A stretch of 47,902 nt of DNA. Source: UASB124 sp964446935 (GTDB taxonomy: Bacteria; Babelota; Babeliae; Babelales; RVW-14). The translations under genes were made by a program, and so were the position numbers. The stretch spans positions 1-47,902 of the forward strand of contig CAYUQI010000009.1 of NCBI GenBank assembly GCA_964446935.1, written 5' to 3'. Below the pieces are notes generated by a model. The model ran no database searches, was not told the origin of the DNA, and saw only the letters and a program-made list of their open reading frames with translations. Shown here one piece after another: positions 1-7,733 of the stretch. Each line of letters begins with the position of its first letter. Position 1 is the stretch's first letter.

Positions 1-15
1 CCAGCCTCTTTTGTG

Positions 16-771
16 TTATGTCTGTGCTAATTCCTGATAATTTACATGCCCTATGAGTTGGGCTGGGGACAGTTTTTGCTTGGCTTCTTGATCAAATTGC
101 TTGGTGATGCGTCCCTGTTCGATGACCCACAGTTTGTTACCAAGAGCGATTGCAATATGTGGGTCGTGGGTAATAAGCATGGCTGTAATGCTGTGCGCTT
201 TTATAAGTTTTTTGGCATAGACGAGCAGTTTTGTTGCTGCTACGGGGTCAAGAGCTGCCGATGGTTCATCAAGTAGAAGAATACGTGGTGGAACGATGGT
301 TGCCATAAGCAGGGCAACCAGTTGTCGTTGTCCTCCAGACAATGATCCCATCGGCTGATTGAGTAATTTTTCTAGATCAATATCAAGTACTTGAGCAGCA
401 TGCGCAACAAGGAGTGAAGGGAATTTGGCAAGTCCGTTGCGTAATTGCGAGCGTCGTCCCCTTTGCATTGCCAGTGCTAGATTTTCTTTAACACTTAACG
501 AAGAGACTGAGCTCAATGATATATTTTGGAAAAGTCTGCCGATCAAAGATGCTCGTTGCAGCTCGTTCATTGTGGTGACATCGTTTTTGTCAAATAAAAT
601 TTGTCCTTGCAATGGTAAAATTTTGCCGGCAATTGTGTTAAATAAAGTACTTTTGCCAGATCCATTTACTCCAACGATTGTTATAAAATCGCCTTTGTTT
701 ACGGAGCATGAAAGAGTATCCAATATTGTTTTATTGTTTAACGTGACGGTAATGTTTTTTAATTCAATCAT
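16..771 (-). CDS. ABC transporter ATP-binding protein (amino-acid type importer)
   Basis: This is the ATPase subunit that powers the importer encoded by the three genes upstream; it acts on the cytoplasmic face of the inner membrane. The 251-residue protein has a Walker A motif GVNGSGKST near residue 35, the ABC signature LSGGQRQL near 145, Walker B LLLDEPSAALDP near 165 and a switch His in LITHDP near 200. Length and motifs are those of a single-domain ABC ATPase. It is the last gene of a minus-strand operon, 11 bases after the permease stop. The family is the one found with COG2984-type binding proteins and BPD_transp_2 permeases (for example TrpXYZ of streptococci). The substrate is not visible in this subunit. 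The leader peptides upstream suggest aromatic amino acids. Confidence 0.93.
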   Translation of the reverse strand: MIELKNITVTLNNKTILDTLSCSVNKGDFITIVGVNGSGKSTLFNTIAGKILPLQGQILFDKNDVTTMNELQRASLIGRLFQNISLSSVSSLSVKENLALAMQRGRRSQLRNGLAKFPSLLVAHAAQVLDIDLEKLLNQPMGSLSGGQRQLVALLMATIVPPRILLLDEPSAALDPVAATKLLVYAKKLIKAHSITAMLITHDPHIAIALGNKLWVIEQGRITKQFDQEAKQKLSPAQLIGHVNYQELAQT

Positions 772-782
772 AGGTAAATCCT

Positions 783-1622
783 TTAGTGATCACGGCGCTG
801 TAACATGAGTAATAGAATCATAATGCACGCTGTTATAAGTTTGTTCCATACAGGGTCCATATTGAGTCCAATGGTTATCGCAAAAATTGATTGATATACG
901 ATTGACCCAATGAGTAAACCAACCCCCAAGCCTTTTTTGATGATTTCACCAAGCATGAGGCCTGCGAGTGCAATAATAAATGTTCCGATGCTTCCCGTGA
1001 TGGAAAAAAATCCGGTGTATTGAACAAAAAGCGATCCTGCTAATGCTGTTAATGCATTTGCAACCGCAAGTCCTATGATTTTATAGGTATGAATGTTTTT
1101 ACCAAGGTTAGTAAGCATCTGTTGATTACAGCCAACAGCCTTCAATAAAAATCCAATCTCTGTTTGCAAAAACCACTTGAGTAGCATCAGAAACATAAAG
1201 CACAAAGGGACTATAGCAATGCTCGTCCCTAGTGTTCCAACGTGTGTATTTAATGATGAAAAAAGAGTTGGAGTTGCGGCAAATGAGACGTTAGATCCTG
1301 CCGTTTTCAGATTTATTGAAAACATAGCTGTAGTGACAATGAGCCCACTGACTAAGTTGTTGATGCCCAATGTGGTATGTAAAGCTCCTGTTCCCAAGCC
1401 TACGCAACCACCTATGATTAAACAGATGGGAATTGTCAGAAGTGGCGGCAGATGGTTGGTGAGGCAGAGGGCGGTTATCGCACCGCCCGTTGCAAAACTT
1501 CCTTCCACCGTTAGGTCATCGAAGTGTATAACGCGTGATGTTAGGTATACGGCCATAACAACCAGTGCATAAATGAGCCCTAGTTCTATGGTGTTTTGTG
1601 CTATTTCTAATAGTTCTATCAT
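783..1622 (-). CDS. ABC transporter permease (BPD_transp_2 family)
   Basis: Inner-membrane channel subunit of the same importer. The 279-residue chain is almost entirely hydrophobic, with about eight predicted membrane segments and the Gly/Ala-rich pattern of branched-chain/TrpY-type permeases (for example LAGSLFVQYTGFFSITGSIG). An upstream TTG at 1649 would lengthen it by nine residues, but AAAGGA stands about nine bases before ATG 1622, so I prefer that start. The upstream gene ends at 1642, so the two are tightly spaced and probably translationally coupled. Family assignment rests on hydropathy and context, since permeases carry few fixed motifs. Confidence 0.88.
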   Translation of the reverse strand: MIELLEIAQNTIELGLIYALVVMAVYLTSRVIHFDDLTVEGSFATGGAITALCLTNHLPPLLTIPICLIIGGCVGLGTGALHTTLGINNLVSGLIVTTAMFSINLKTAGSNVSFAATPTLFSSLNTHVGTLGTSIAIVPLCFMFLMLLKWFLQTEIGFLLKAVGCNQQMLTNLGKNIHTYKIIGLAVANALTALAGSLFVQYTGFFSITGSIGTFIIALAGLMLGEIIKKGLGVGLLIGSIVYQSIFAITIGLNMDPVWNKLITACIMILLLMLQRRDH

Positions 1623-1641
1623 GATGAGCATTCCTTTGATC

Positions 1642-2619
1642 TTAACCAATCAATGTAACATTTTCTTTTAATGCATCAGGAATTGTCAGATGTAATGTTT
1701 GTAGTGTTGATCTGTTAACAATAAGTTGATGCGTGTGAGGGTTCTGGATTCCTACTTCTTGAGGTGTTTTGCCATTGATGATGTCAAGCGTTATGACAGC
1801 GGTCTGAATGCCAGCATCGGTATAGTCGATTCCACGTGACGCAAGTGCGCCGCGTGTTACCGATGGATTGTCGGTTGCAATCACTGGCTTGTTATATTTG
1901 AGTGCAATCGCAACGACCTGAGGCATTGCTGCGACAATTAAATTGTCTGTAGGTGCGATAATCAGATCTGCTCTTTGTGCGGCATTGCTGATGGCATAGG
2001 TTATTTCTGCATCACTATGAACACCAATTTTTATTGGTTCCATGTGTGCCTTTGTTAGTTCAACAAGTAATGCTTGCACCATGGCAACTGAATTAGCTTC
2101 TGCAGGGTTGTAGACAATGGCAACTGTGTGAGCGTGCGGTAATATGTATTTGATTACCTCGATTTCTTTTCCAAGGTCAACCTTGTCTGTGGTGCCACAG
2201 ACGTTTTTGTTTTCCTTGAGGAGCCCCGCTGCAGAAGGATCGGTAACTGCGGCAATATAAATTGGTTTTATTTTTTCAATTCCCGCAATAGCCTGTGCTG
2301 CCGGTGTTCCTATTGCCAGAATTCCTTTGATTGAGCTATTGGCATGGTAGCTTTTAGCAATGCTATAGGCATTGGCGGCTGACCCATCTGCATTTTGATA
2401 AATGAAATTAATTGACGACCCCAGTTTTTGTTTAAGATGGGTAGTATATCCTTCTCGTACTTGATCGAGTGCAGGATGTGATATTGTTTGAATAATGCCG
2501 ATGGTGGGGTTACATGATTGGTTTGGATCTCGCCCAGCCCATGCAATCCAAAGTACGGCAAGAATTGTTGTTGTTGTGGCAATAATAAGATGTACGGTGT
2601 TTTTGTTATTATTATTCAT
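1642..2619 (-). CDS. ABC transporter substrate-binding protein, copy 1 (COG2984/TrpX-like)
   Basis: Exported binding protein of the importer. An N-terminal hydrophobic segment (residues 9-28) is followed by the mature domain starting at GIIQTISHPALDQVREGY, the typical beginning of the ABC_sub_bind (PF04392) family. Later motifs IAPTDNLIV and DNPSVTRGALASRGIDY also fit that family. No clear lipobox is present (WAGRDPNQSC lacks the L-x-x-C pattern), so it may stay membrane-anchored by its N terminus. It is a paralogue of the next gene upstream and the two probably arose by tandem duplication. Known relatives include TrpX, linked to tryptophan/tyrosine uptake; the exact ligand here is inferred only from the leader region. 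Confidence 0.9.
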   Translation of the reverse strand: MNNNNKNTVHLIIATTTTILAVLWIAWAGRDPNQSCNPTIGIIQTISHPALDQVREGYTTHLKQKLGSSINFIYQNADGSAANAYSIAKSYHANSSIKGILAIGTPAAQAIAGIEKIKPIYIAAVTDPSAAGLLKENKNVCGTTDKVDLGKEIEVIKYILPHAHTVAIVYNPAEANSVAMVQALLVELTKAHMEPIKIGVHSDAEITYAISNAAQRADLIIAPTDNLIVAAMPQVVAIALKYNKPVIATDNPSVTRGALASRGIDYTDAGIQTAVITLDIINGKTPQEVGIQNPHTHQLIVNRSTLQTLHLTIPDALKENVTLIG

Positions 2620-2765
2620 AACATATTCTTTCTAAATTATTTGTTTTATTAATTTCTATGACATGAGACATTGAATTTGTTGATGAGCGTCTAAACAAAT
2701 AATCGCCTTCACCGCTGAACATGAAAAAATAAAGATTTTTATTCTTGAGCTGTGGTTTTGGGTGA

Positions 2766-3731
2766 TTAGATCCATGTGATGTTTTCATGTTCGAGCTCCT
2801 TTGGTACGCTAAGATTTAAATGTTGTAAACATGCTTTATTGATGAATATGGTGTTTTGAGTTTGTTTGCGCGTGGCTAGTATTTCTGGCTTTTTGCCATG
2901 AATAAGAACATCGATGGCCTGCTCTGCCGCTTGTTTGCCGCAGTCTCTAAAATCAATGCCTCGTGCTGCCAGAGCACCTTCTTTGACCAAAAGATTGTCA
3001 CTGACAATCAATGGTTTTTTGTGGTTACGAGCAATTGCTGATACTGTTTTGATAGCTGTTGCAATAAGATTGTCGGTAGGCGCCCAAAGGGCATCCGCTT
3101 TGTGGCATGCAATGGTTACAGCTTGAGCAATCTCACTTTCTGTTGTTATGCCAACATCGATTGGTTCTAAGCCGTTGTTTTTGAGTTCATGTCTCATTCG
3201 TTGTACTAAAATTTGTGAGTTTGCTTCTGCTGGATTAAAGAGGATGGCGACTGTTTTTGCTTGAGAAATAAGTTGCTTAAGCAATGTTACAAGTCCAGGC
3301 ACATCTATCATGTCTGACGAACCACATACATTATGGTTGGTTTTAAAAAGATCTAAGGAATCAGGATCTGTAACCACGGAGAATATGACCGGTTTTTCTT
3401 TTTCGATGGCTGCAGCTGCTTGTGTTGCAGGGGTGGCTATGGTGAGTATGGCGGCGACGGTTTTATTCGTGTGAAAATTTTGGGCAATCAGGTGTGCATT
3501 GACAATTGACCCATCAGCATTTTGTCGCAAAAAATTGATCCGATCTCCAAGTTTTTGGCGTAACAGTTCTTCAAAGCCTTGCCGCGCTAAATCAAGGGCA
3601 GGGTGATGAGCTGTTTGCAAAATACCTATGGTTAAGCCATTGTTTGTTGAGTGTTGTTGTATGTGTTGGATGGCAATAAAAGCTATGCCGAGTGCGAATG
3701 TTACGATGCCTAATCTGATAATGGTTTTCAT
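2766..3731 (-). CDS. ABC transporter substrate-binding protein, copy 2 (COG2984/TrpX-like)
   Basis: First structural gene of the operon and a paralogue of the following gene. A short signal/anchor (residues 5-22) precedes GILQTAHHPALDLARQGF, which aligns directly with the start of the other copy; WAPTDNLIATA and DNLLVKEGALAARGIDF also match it. The start is supported by AAAGGA seven to eight bases upstream. A 146-base spacer without recognisable features separates it from copy 1. Two binding proteins for one permease/ATPase pair would allow two ligands or affinities. The 5' region carries the tandem leader-peptide attenuators described below, ending only 38 bases before this ATG. Confidence 0.9.
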   Translation of the reverse strand: MKTIIRLGIVTFALGIAFIAIQHIQQHSTNNGLTIGILQTAHHPALDLARQGFEELLRQKLGDRINFLRQNADGSIVNAHLIAQNFHTNKTVAAILTIATPATQAAAAIEKEKPVIFSVVTDPDSLDLFKTNHNVCGSSDMIDVPGLVTLLKQLISQAKTVAILFNPAEANSQILVQRMRHELKNNGLEPIDVGITTESEIAQAVTIACHKADALWAPTDNLIATAIKTVSAIARNHKKPLIVSDNLLVKEGALAARGIDFRDCGKQAAEQAIDVLIHGKKPEILATRKQTQNTIFINKACLQHLNLSVPKELEHENITWI

Positions 3732-3769
3732 TGTTAAATCCTTTACAATTAAATTCTTTAAAAAAGTTA

Positions 3770-3793
3770 AGCCCCAGATTTTTCTCTGGGGCT
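3770..3793 (-). terminator. Attenuator terminator 1 upstream of the ABC operon
   Basis: A perfect 9-bp stem (AGCCCCAGA/TCTGGGGCT) with a six-base loop, followed on the minus strand by TAACTTTTTT. It lies between leader peptide 1 and the first ABC gene. Its 5' arm (GCAGCCCCAG in RNA) can pair instead with CTGGAGGCTGC at the end of leader 1 (3836-3846) through ten base pairs and one bulged A. The two structures are mutually exclusive, as in ribosome-controlled attenuators. Confidence 0.75.
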
Positions 3794-3829
3794 GCTTTTG
3801 TGTTTGTAGACGTTAGTTTTATAAACGCA

Positions 3830-3916
3830 TCAATAGCAGCCTCCAGCGCTGTAATAAAAGTAAAAGTAAGCAAAAAAATAATTAATTTGTGTAAAGGTTA
3901 TAAATATTTTTTTCAT
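3830..3916 (-). CDS. Phe/Tyr-rich leader peptide 1 (28 aa)
   Basis: Short open frame ATG to TGA coding a 28-residue peptide, of which 12 are aromatic (six Phe, six Tyr). Residues 13-22 read YFFAYFYFYY and the peptide ends SAGGCY. This resembles the known leader peptides of pheA and pheST operons. The Shine-Dalgarno is weak (GGA about seven bases upstream). The last codons overlap the antiterminator strand and a terminator follows 37 bases after the stop codon. Inferred role: ribosomes stalling at Phe/Tyr codons expose the antiterminator and allow transcription of the importer. No protein function is expected. Confidence 0.65.
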   Translation of the reverse strand: MKKIFITFTQINYFFAYFYFYYSAGGCY

Positions 3917-3945
3917 GGTTTTTCCAATTTTTCCTCACAATAAAA

Positions 3946-3974
3946 AACCCCCCAACCAATCAGGTCGGGGGGTT
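3946..3974 (-). terminator. Attenuator terminator 2 (upstream unit)
   Basis: Strong GC-rich hairpin (AACCCCCC/GGGGGGTT extended by ACC/GGT around one mismatch), followed on the minus strand by a run of T (3942-3947). It follows leader peptide 2 and precedes leader peptide 1. The alternative partner of its 5' arm lies at 4008-4016: AGGTCGGGG in the RNA pairs perfectly over nine bases with CCCCGACCT (3970-3962). The plus strand also has a short T run, so weak termination in both directions is possible. Confidence 0.75.
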
Positions 3975-3999
3975 GCTTTTTAATGCTTCTAACAAATAG

Positions 4000-4104
4000 T
4001 TAGCATGCCCCGACCTTTTCACTAAAATAAAAGTAAAAAAGAGTAGAGACTGCATCTTGGGCAATCGAAACTGAATGTTCAAAAACTATTTGTTTGGTTA
4101 TCAT
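4000..4104 (-). CDS. Phe/Tyr-rich leader peptide 2 (34 aa)
   Basis: Open frame ATG 4104 to TAA 4000, 34 residues. It starts MITKQIVFEHS and ends TLFYFYFSEKVGAC, with five consecutive aromatic codons (TTT TAC TTT TAT TTT at 4038-4024). The C-terminal part matches leader 1 (FYFYF-S-x-GAC against FYFYY-S-GGC), so the two units look duplicated. The antiterminator strand (4016-4008) lies within the codons just before the stop, so a ribosome reaching the stop would mask it and let the terminator form. No good Shine-Dalgarno is visible. Regulatory rather than functional peptide by inference. Confidence 0.6.
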   Translation of the reverse strand: MITKQIVFEHSVSIAQDAVSTLFYFYFSEKVGAC

Positions 4105-4136
4105 TAATTTTTACCACAATGTTTTGTGAGTTTTTA

Positions 4137-4142
4137 ATTATA
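4137..4142 (-). promoter_or_regulatory. Possible -10 box for the leader/ABC operon
   Basis: TATAAT on the minus strand, about 33 bases upstream of the ATG of leader peptide 2. No convincing -35 box stands at 16-18 bases, so the assignment rests on the -10 match and position only. The rest of the interval 4105-4219 is AT-rich without other features. Confidence 0.35.
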
Positions 4143-4219
4143 TTTTTTGATTTTAACATAAAATTTACAAACAACAATAAATGCTTAAAAAACAGGCTTT
4201 TGTTACTTTTTTAATGTTG

Positions 4220-5068
4220 TTATCCAGCTGTTGTTGTACTTGGCATAGCTGGCGCTGTTTGCTGCTGAGTAGCTGGCGCGGTTGGCATGACAGGTGCTGT
4301 TGATGTTGTTGGCATTGCTGGAGCGGCTGGTTGTGCTGGAGCTTGTGAAGTTGTTGATGGTGCCTGCGTTGGCATCCCTGTTGGCGCAGCTGTTGTTTGA
4401 GTACCCATGATGGCATCTTTGATTGATAGATAGGTTGTATAGATAACTCTCATGGCACCGGTTACCAGGTCTGCAATGCGATTAAACAAATAATGGATAA
4501 ACGTTGCTTCTGGTTGTCGTTCACGTTCTGTAGTTGGTTGTTCAGTTGCAAAAAGCCATGAGCGGAATCGTTGCTTGGGTTCGGTGCTTGGAGCGGGAAC
4601 AGCTTGCTCTTCTTTTGCTACCTGAATACTGACTCCTTTGCTTTTTAGCTGATTGACGAGTGTTTCGAGATTTTTAATCTCATTACGAATGGTTGTAAAT
4701 GATGTTTGAACATTTGCTACTGATGTTTGAAATGTTTGTTGAGCGGTGATAAGTGATTGTAACTGTTGGTCTACTTCTTGGGCAATTGCTTTGGCTGCGG
4801 CTTCATCGGCTTGTTGCAAAATTTCTATCCCGCGTTTGCGGGCAGCAAGTAGTTTACTCTGTGATTCTTCTATTGTGCTATCCAACGTTGCCAGTTGTTG
4901 TTTAAGGGTATTTTTTTGTTGATTAAGTGTTTCTAGGTTATCGTTAAGCTGTTTCAGTTCCTTTTGAGGCAGATCGGGTGATGGGGCTTGTTGTTGCGCC
5001 GCGTTTACTGTGAAGGAAAATCCAAAGAGAACGGCAAGACAAAAGACTTGTATATGATGATAGTTCAT
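4220..5068 (-). CDS. Exported coiled-coil protein with Pro/Ala/Thr-rich C-terminal tail
   Basis: Not recognised as a known family. Residues 1-23 form a Sec signal peptide ending VNAA. Residues 30-160 are charged and Gln/Leu-rich with heptad character (coiled coil). Around residues 185-215 there is a more hydrophobic stretch (FIHYLFNRIADLVTGAMRVI), then a low-complexity tail of Pro, Ala, Thr and Met from about residue 222 to the end. AAGGAA six bases before the ATG supports the start. The same architecture (coiled coil, hydrophobic stretch, PTA tail) recurs in the gene at 5784. Probably a surface or periplasmic structural protein; function unknown. Confidence 0.75.
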   Translation of the reverse strand: MNYHHIQVFCLAVLFGFSFTVNAAQQQAPSPDLPQKELKQLNDNLETLNQQKNTLKQQLATLDSTIEESQSKLLAARKRGIEILQQADEAAAKAIAQEVDQQLQSLITAQQTFQTSVANVQTSFTTIRNEIKNLETLVNQLKSKGVSIQVAKEEQAVPAPSTEPKQRFRSWLFATEQPTTERERQPEATFIHYLFNRIADLVTGAMRVIYTTYLSIKDAIMGTQTTAAPTGMPTQAPSTTSQAPAQPAAPAMPTTSTAPVMPTAPATQQQTAPAMPSTTTAG

Positions 5069-5092
5069 AAACGATTCCTTGCGTTGAGAGGA

Positions 5093-5620
5093 TTATTTTT
5101 CAACTGGTTCAAATGATTGTTGAACAGTTCCAGTACTGGTACTTATTGATTGATGAAAAGCATCAAGTTGTGAGTCTAAGTCAAAATATTCTTTATAAAG
5201 TTCTTCTCTTTTTTTTATGAGTTCGTTGATGATTTCTTTCATTTTGGTCAGTGATGCTTCTGTTTGTTTGAAGATGGAAAGAATGGCAGGGTTGCTTGTT
5301 TGGGCAAGATCCTTTTGTTGTTCATCAAGTTCAGCGGTATCTGGCCAGGTGAATTGTTCAACTTTTACCTCTGCTCCTGGAGCTGGGGCCGGAGCCATTG
5401 AAGCATCTGGAGTTGGCATTGTTGATGCAGCGTTTGATGGCGCTTGAGCTTCTGGCATGGCAGTTGGCGGCGTTTCTGGCATAGCAGCTGGGGGCTGTTC
5501 TGTTGACGGTGGTATTGCTGTTTCTTCCTCGGGGGCGGTTGGAATTTCTGCCTGCCCAAGTGATGGTTGAGTAATGACAATGAGCATGCTTATGCTCATG
5601 ATGGTAATGATATGCTTCAT
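5093..5620 (-). CDS. Exported Pro/Ala-rich protein with C-terminal helix
   Basis: Hypothetical protein of 175 residues. The frame is open from 5671, but ATG 5620 (MKHIITIM...) has GAGGA about six bases upstream and begins a normal signal peptide (cleavage near SLGQA), so I use it. Residues 25-85 are low complexity with repeats of the type PEAQAPS/PTPDASMAPAP. Residues 95-160 form a charged helical region (EASLTKMKEIINELIKKREE). It stands 24 bases upstream of the 4220-5068 gene and is probably co-transcribed with it. It shares the Pro/Ala/Met tail composition of both neighbours, which suggests a related set. Confidence 0.7.
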   Translation of the reverse strand: MKHIITIMSISMLIVITQPSLGQAEIPTAPEEETAIPPSTEQPPAAMPETPPTAMPEAQAPSNAASTMPTPDASMAPAPAPGAEVKVEQFTWPDTAELDEQQKDLAQTSNPAILSIFKQTEASLTKMKEIINELIKKREELYKEYFDLDSQLDAFHQSISTSTGTVQQSFEPVEK

Positions 5621-5732
5621 AACTATCCTCTTCATCCTTATTGATACGAATTTATAGGCGCCTACCAGCATCCTATCACGAGAGATGAAAGGAAATCAAT
5701 TGGTGATACGATTGGGCAAAAGGAACATGAGT

Positions 5733-5765
5733 AAAGCCAACCCTCATAATATAAGGGTTGGCTTT
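5733..5765 (-). terminator. Hairpin terminator after the 451-aa coiled-coil gene
   Basis: Perfect 12-bp stem (AAAGCCAACCCT/AGGGTTGGCTTT) with a nine-base loop, 18 bases after the stop of the 5784-7139 gene on the minus strand. The T run on that side is only three bases; on the plus strand four T follow. It separates that gene from the next one downstream. Confidence 0.6.
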
Positions 5766-5783
5766 TGTGTAATTTTTAGCATT

Positions 5784-7139
5784 TTATGGATTGGTTGGGG
5801 CTGCGGTAGTTTGAGGTGCTGATATCGGTAATTGCGGTGTTGGCTGTGGCGTGGTTGGTTGAGTTTGAGGCTGCGCTGCTGGTGCTTCTGATGTCGGCGC
5901 TGGTGGCGTTGTGATAGGTGCGGGTGGTTGAGGCGATGGTGTTACTGGCGTGATGGTTGTTGGGAGTGATGGCTGAGGCGTTGATGCTTTTCCTGAGATC
6001 CATTGTGTAAGTGATGACCATGCATTCAATACTGCGCCAATAAATTTTGTAATAATGAGTTTCGTTTTAGCATACAATGTTTCACGCCATGTTTGAGGAG
6101 GTTTTTGTTTTTCAGGTACAGACGGTTGCTTTGCGGCTTCTTCTGCTGCTTCTTTACCCAATTGAATCTCTTTGAGTTTGAGTTCTTTGACGCGACGTGC
6201 ACGATCTCGGACGAAAATCCCCTCTTCTTCAAGCTTCTTGGTATCGTCTTGCGTTTTGGCAATTTGTTGTTTTATTGTTTCTGAGACAGCGTCAAAGTCG
6301 TTAAGGAGGTCTTCTTTGAGATATTGTTGAATACTTTTGATTTTTTCTAAGATGTTATTTTTAAGTTCATAATAGATGGTGCGTGCTTTGTGATGATCGA
6401 TAATGTCCCATAATTCATTGACTTGATTTTGAGCTTTTGTGACATCTTCTTGAATAACATTTACCTGTTCGTCAACACGTTTAAGACGTTCTGCAAGTGA
6501 TTTGTCTAAATCTTCGACTGATTTCATATCAAGTTTAAGTTGTTCAAGCTTTTGTTTTGAAAGTTTGGCGGCCTCTTCTAAAACATCAATCTTAGCTTGT
6601 AATTCTGGGTCTTTTTGTTCACCTTCTTTTGGAATTAAGGTTGCCAAATCTTTTTTTCTTTTTTTGTCTAAGTAGCGAAGAATGCCGTCAAAAAGTTCTT
6701 GCACCTTACCTTGATCAAGTCCGAGCTGTTTGTAATAAGCATCCAATGCTGCGTCGATAGCATTGTTTTTTTCCATAAATAATTTACGCGTTGGTTCTGT
6801 TTGATTGGCAACTTCTATAATCTCATTTAGAACATCGTTGGCTTTTATGAGCCATTCACGTTTTTTGAGCCAATTACCCTGATAACCAATTTTTTCTGAC
6901 GAGTCAATCGTTTCAGGGCCTTCGGTAGACACTGGGGCTGGGATGACGACTGGTGCTGGTGAGGTTGATGCTGGTGCCGGTGCTTGTGTTGGCATTGATG
7001 CTGGCGCTGGCATGACAGCTGGTTGTGGCGCCGTTTGTTGTGACGGAGTACCGGCTACTGGCATTTGAGGCATGGCATTAAGCATGCCTATTGATGTTAT
7101 GAATACAATGCATTGTGCATAATATACAACTAGCTTCAT
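5784..7139 (-). CDS. Exported long coiled-coil protein with Pro/Ala-rich ends
   Basis: 451 residues, family not recognised. A signal peptide (to about residue 22, GMLNA) is followed by a Pro/Ala/Met segment (residues 25-75). A long, strongly charged alpha-helical region with coiled-coil character spans about 90-340 (for example KLSKQKLEQLKLDMKSVEDL). A hydrophobic stretch lies near 360-385 (LIITKFIGAVLNAWSSLTQW), and the tail to the end is rich in Pro, Thr, Gln. AAGGG stands six bases before the ATG. It is the first of three adjacent exported genes with the same composition. A surface fibre or spacer role is possible, but nothing in the sequence proves it. Confidence 0.75.
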   Translation of the reverse strand: MKLVVYYAQCIVFITSIGMLNAMPQMPVAGTPSQQTAPQPAVMPAPASMPTQAPAPASTSPAPVVIPAPVSTEGPETIDSSEKIGYQGNWLKKREWLIKANDVLNEIIEVANQTEPTRKLFMEKNNAIDAALDAYYKQLGLDQGKVQELFDGILRYLDKKRKKDLATLIPKEGEQKDPELQAKIDVLEEAAKLSKQKLEQLKLDMKSVEDLDKSLAERLKRVDEQVNVIQEDVTKAQNQVNELWDIIDHHKARTIYYELKNNILEKIKSIQQYLKEDLLNDFDAVSETIKQQIAKTQDDTKKLEEEGIFVRDRARRVKELKLKEIQLGKEAAEEAAKQPSVPEKQKPPQTWRETLYAKTKLIITKFIGAVLNAWSSLTQWISGKASTPQPSLPTTITPVTPSPQPPAPITTPPAPTSEAPAAQPQTQPTTPQPTPQLPISAPQTTAAPTNP

Positions 7140-7181
7140 TCCTCACCCTTGCTCGTTTACGTTGCCCAGCATTTAATATGA

Positions 7182-7643
7182 TTATAATGTTTTTGCAAGA
7201 TCCCGAAGTTCTTTGTAAAGGCTTTTAAGAAGTTCTTCTGCCTCAGCTGAAGTATAGCTCCATAAAACGCCTTGTTCCACTTTTGATAAAATAGACCGAT
7301 CAGACTTTATGTCAATAATGTCGATACGGACAACATTCATTAGAGGGTGGACGGAAGATGGGGCTCGAACAACACCTGCGCGACCTAATATGCTATACGC
7401 GATGTTGTTTTCGCCAATAAAACAGATCATAACCTTTTTTTGCCATACCATGTTGTTGTAACCGGTATGTTCTTTGTTGATACTCATCAACAAACTTTCT
7501 TGCCCTTTAGGATAGATGCATTGAATAGGTGTTGTATTAGGAATTCCCTTGTCTGAAAAAGTAGCAAGAATACCAAGACAACGTTCTGTTTTTAAAAACT
7601 CGATTAAATCCTCAGGCAATTTTACCCCAACATGCTTTGCCAT
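7182..7643 (-). CDS. Pyridoxamine 5'-phosphate oxidase-like (split-barrel flavin-binding) protein
   Basis: 153 residues, typical of the small PPOX-like split-barrel family. The start of the fold, LIEFLKTERCLGILATFSDK-GIPNTTPI, and the strand SLLMSINKEHTGYNNMV match the FMN-binding half-barrel. Members bind FMN, F420 or heme, and substrates cannot be told from sequence. No signal peptide, so cytoplasmic. It stands alone between the exported coiled-coil gene and hemW, about 90 bases after hemW on the same strand. The C-terminal helix (AEAEELLKSLYKELRDLAKTL) may be a dimerisation or partner helix. It is not a true PdxH, which is longer. Confidence 0.75.
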   Translation of the reverse strand: MAKHVGVKLPEDLIEFLKTERCLGILATFSDKGIPNTTPIQCIYPKGQESLLMSINKEHTGYNNMVWQKKVMICFIGENNIAYSILGRAGVVRAPSSVHPLMNVVRIDIIDIKSDRSILSKVEQGVLWSYTSAEAEELLKSLYKELRDLAKTL

Positions 7644-7733
7644 ATGCGTCTGCTTCCTTACGTGTTAAAGGTGAAACTTATAAACTTTGTTGTTTGATAG
7701 AACCACTTATAACCTCCAGGTTTACACTCCTGG

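Noticed and set aside
3592..3873. 93-aa minus-strand frame overlapping the start of the second binding-protein gene
   Set aside because: It runs through the attenuator terminator and into the next gene in another frame; the aromatic leader ORF in the same place explains the sequence better.
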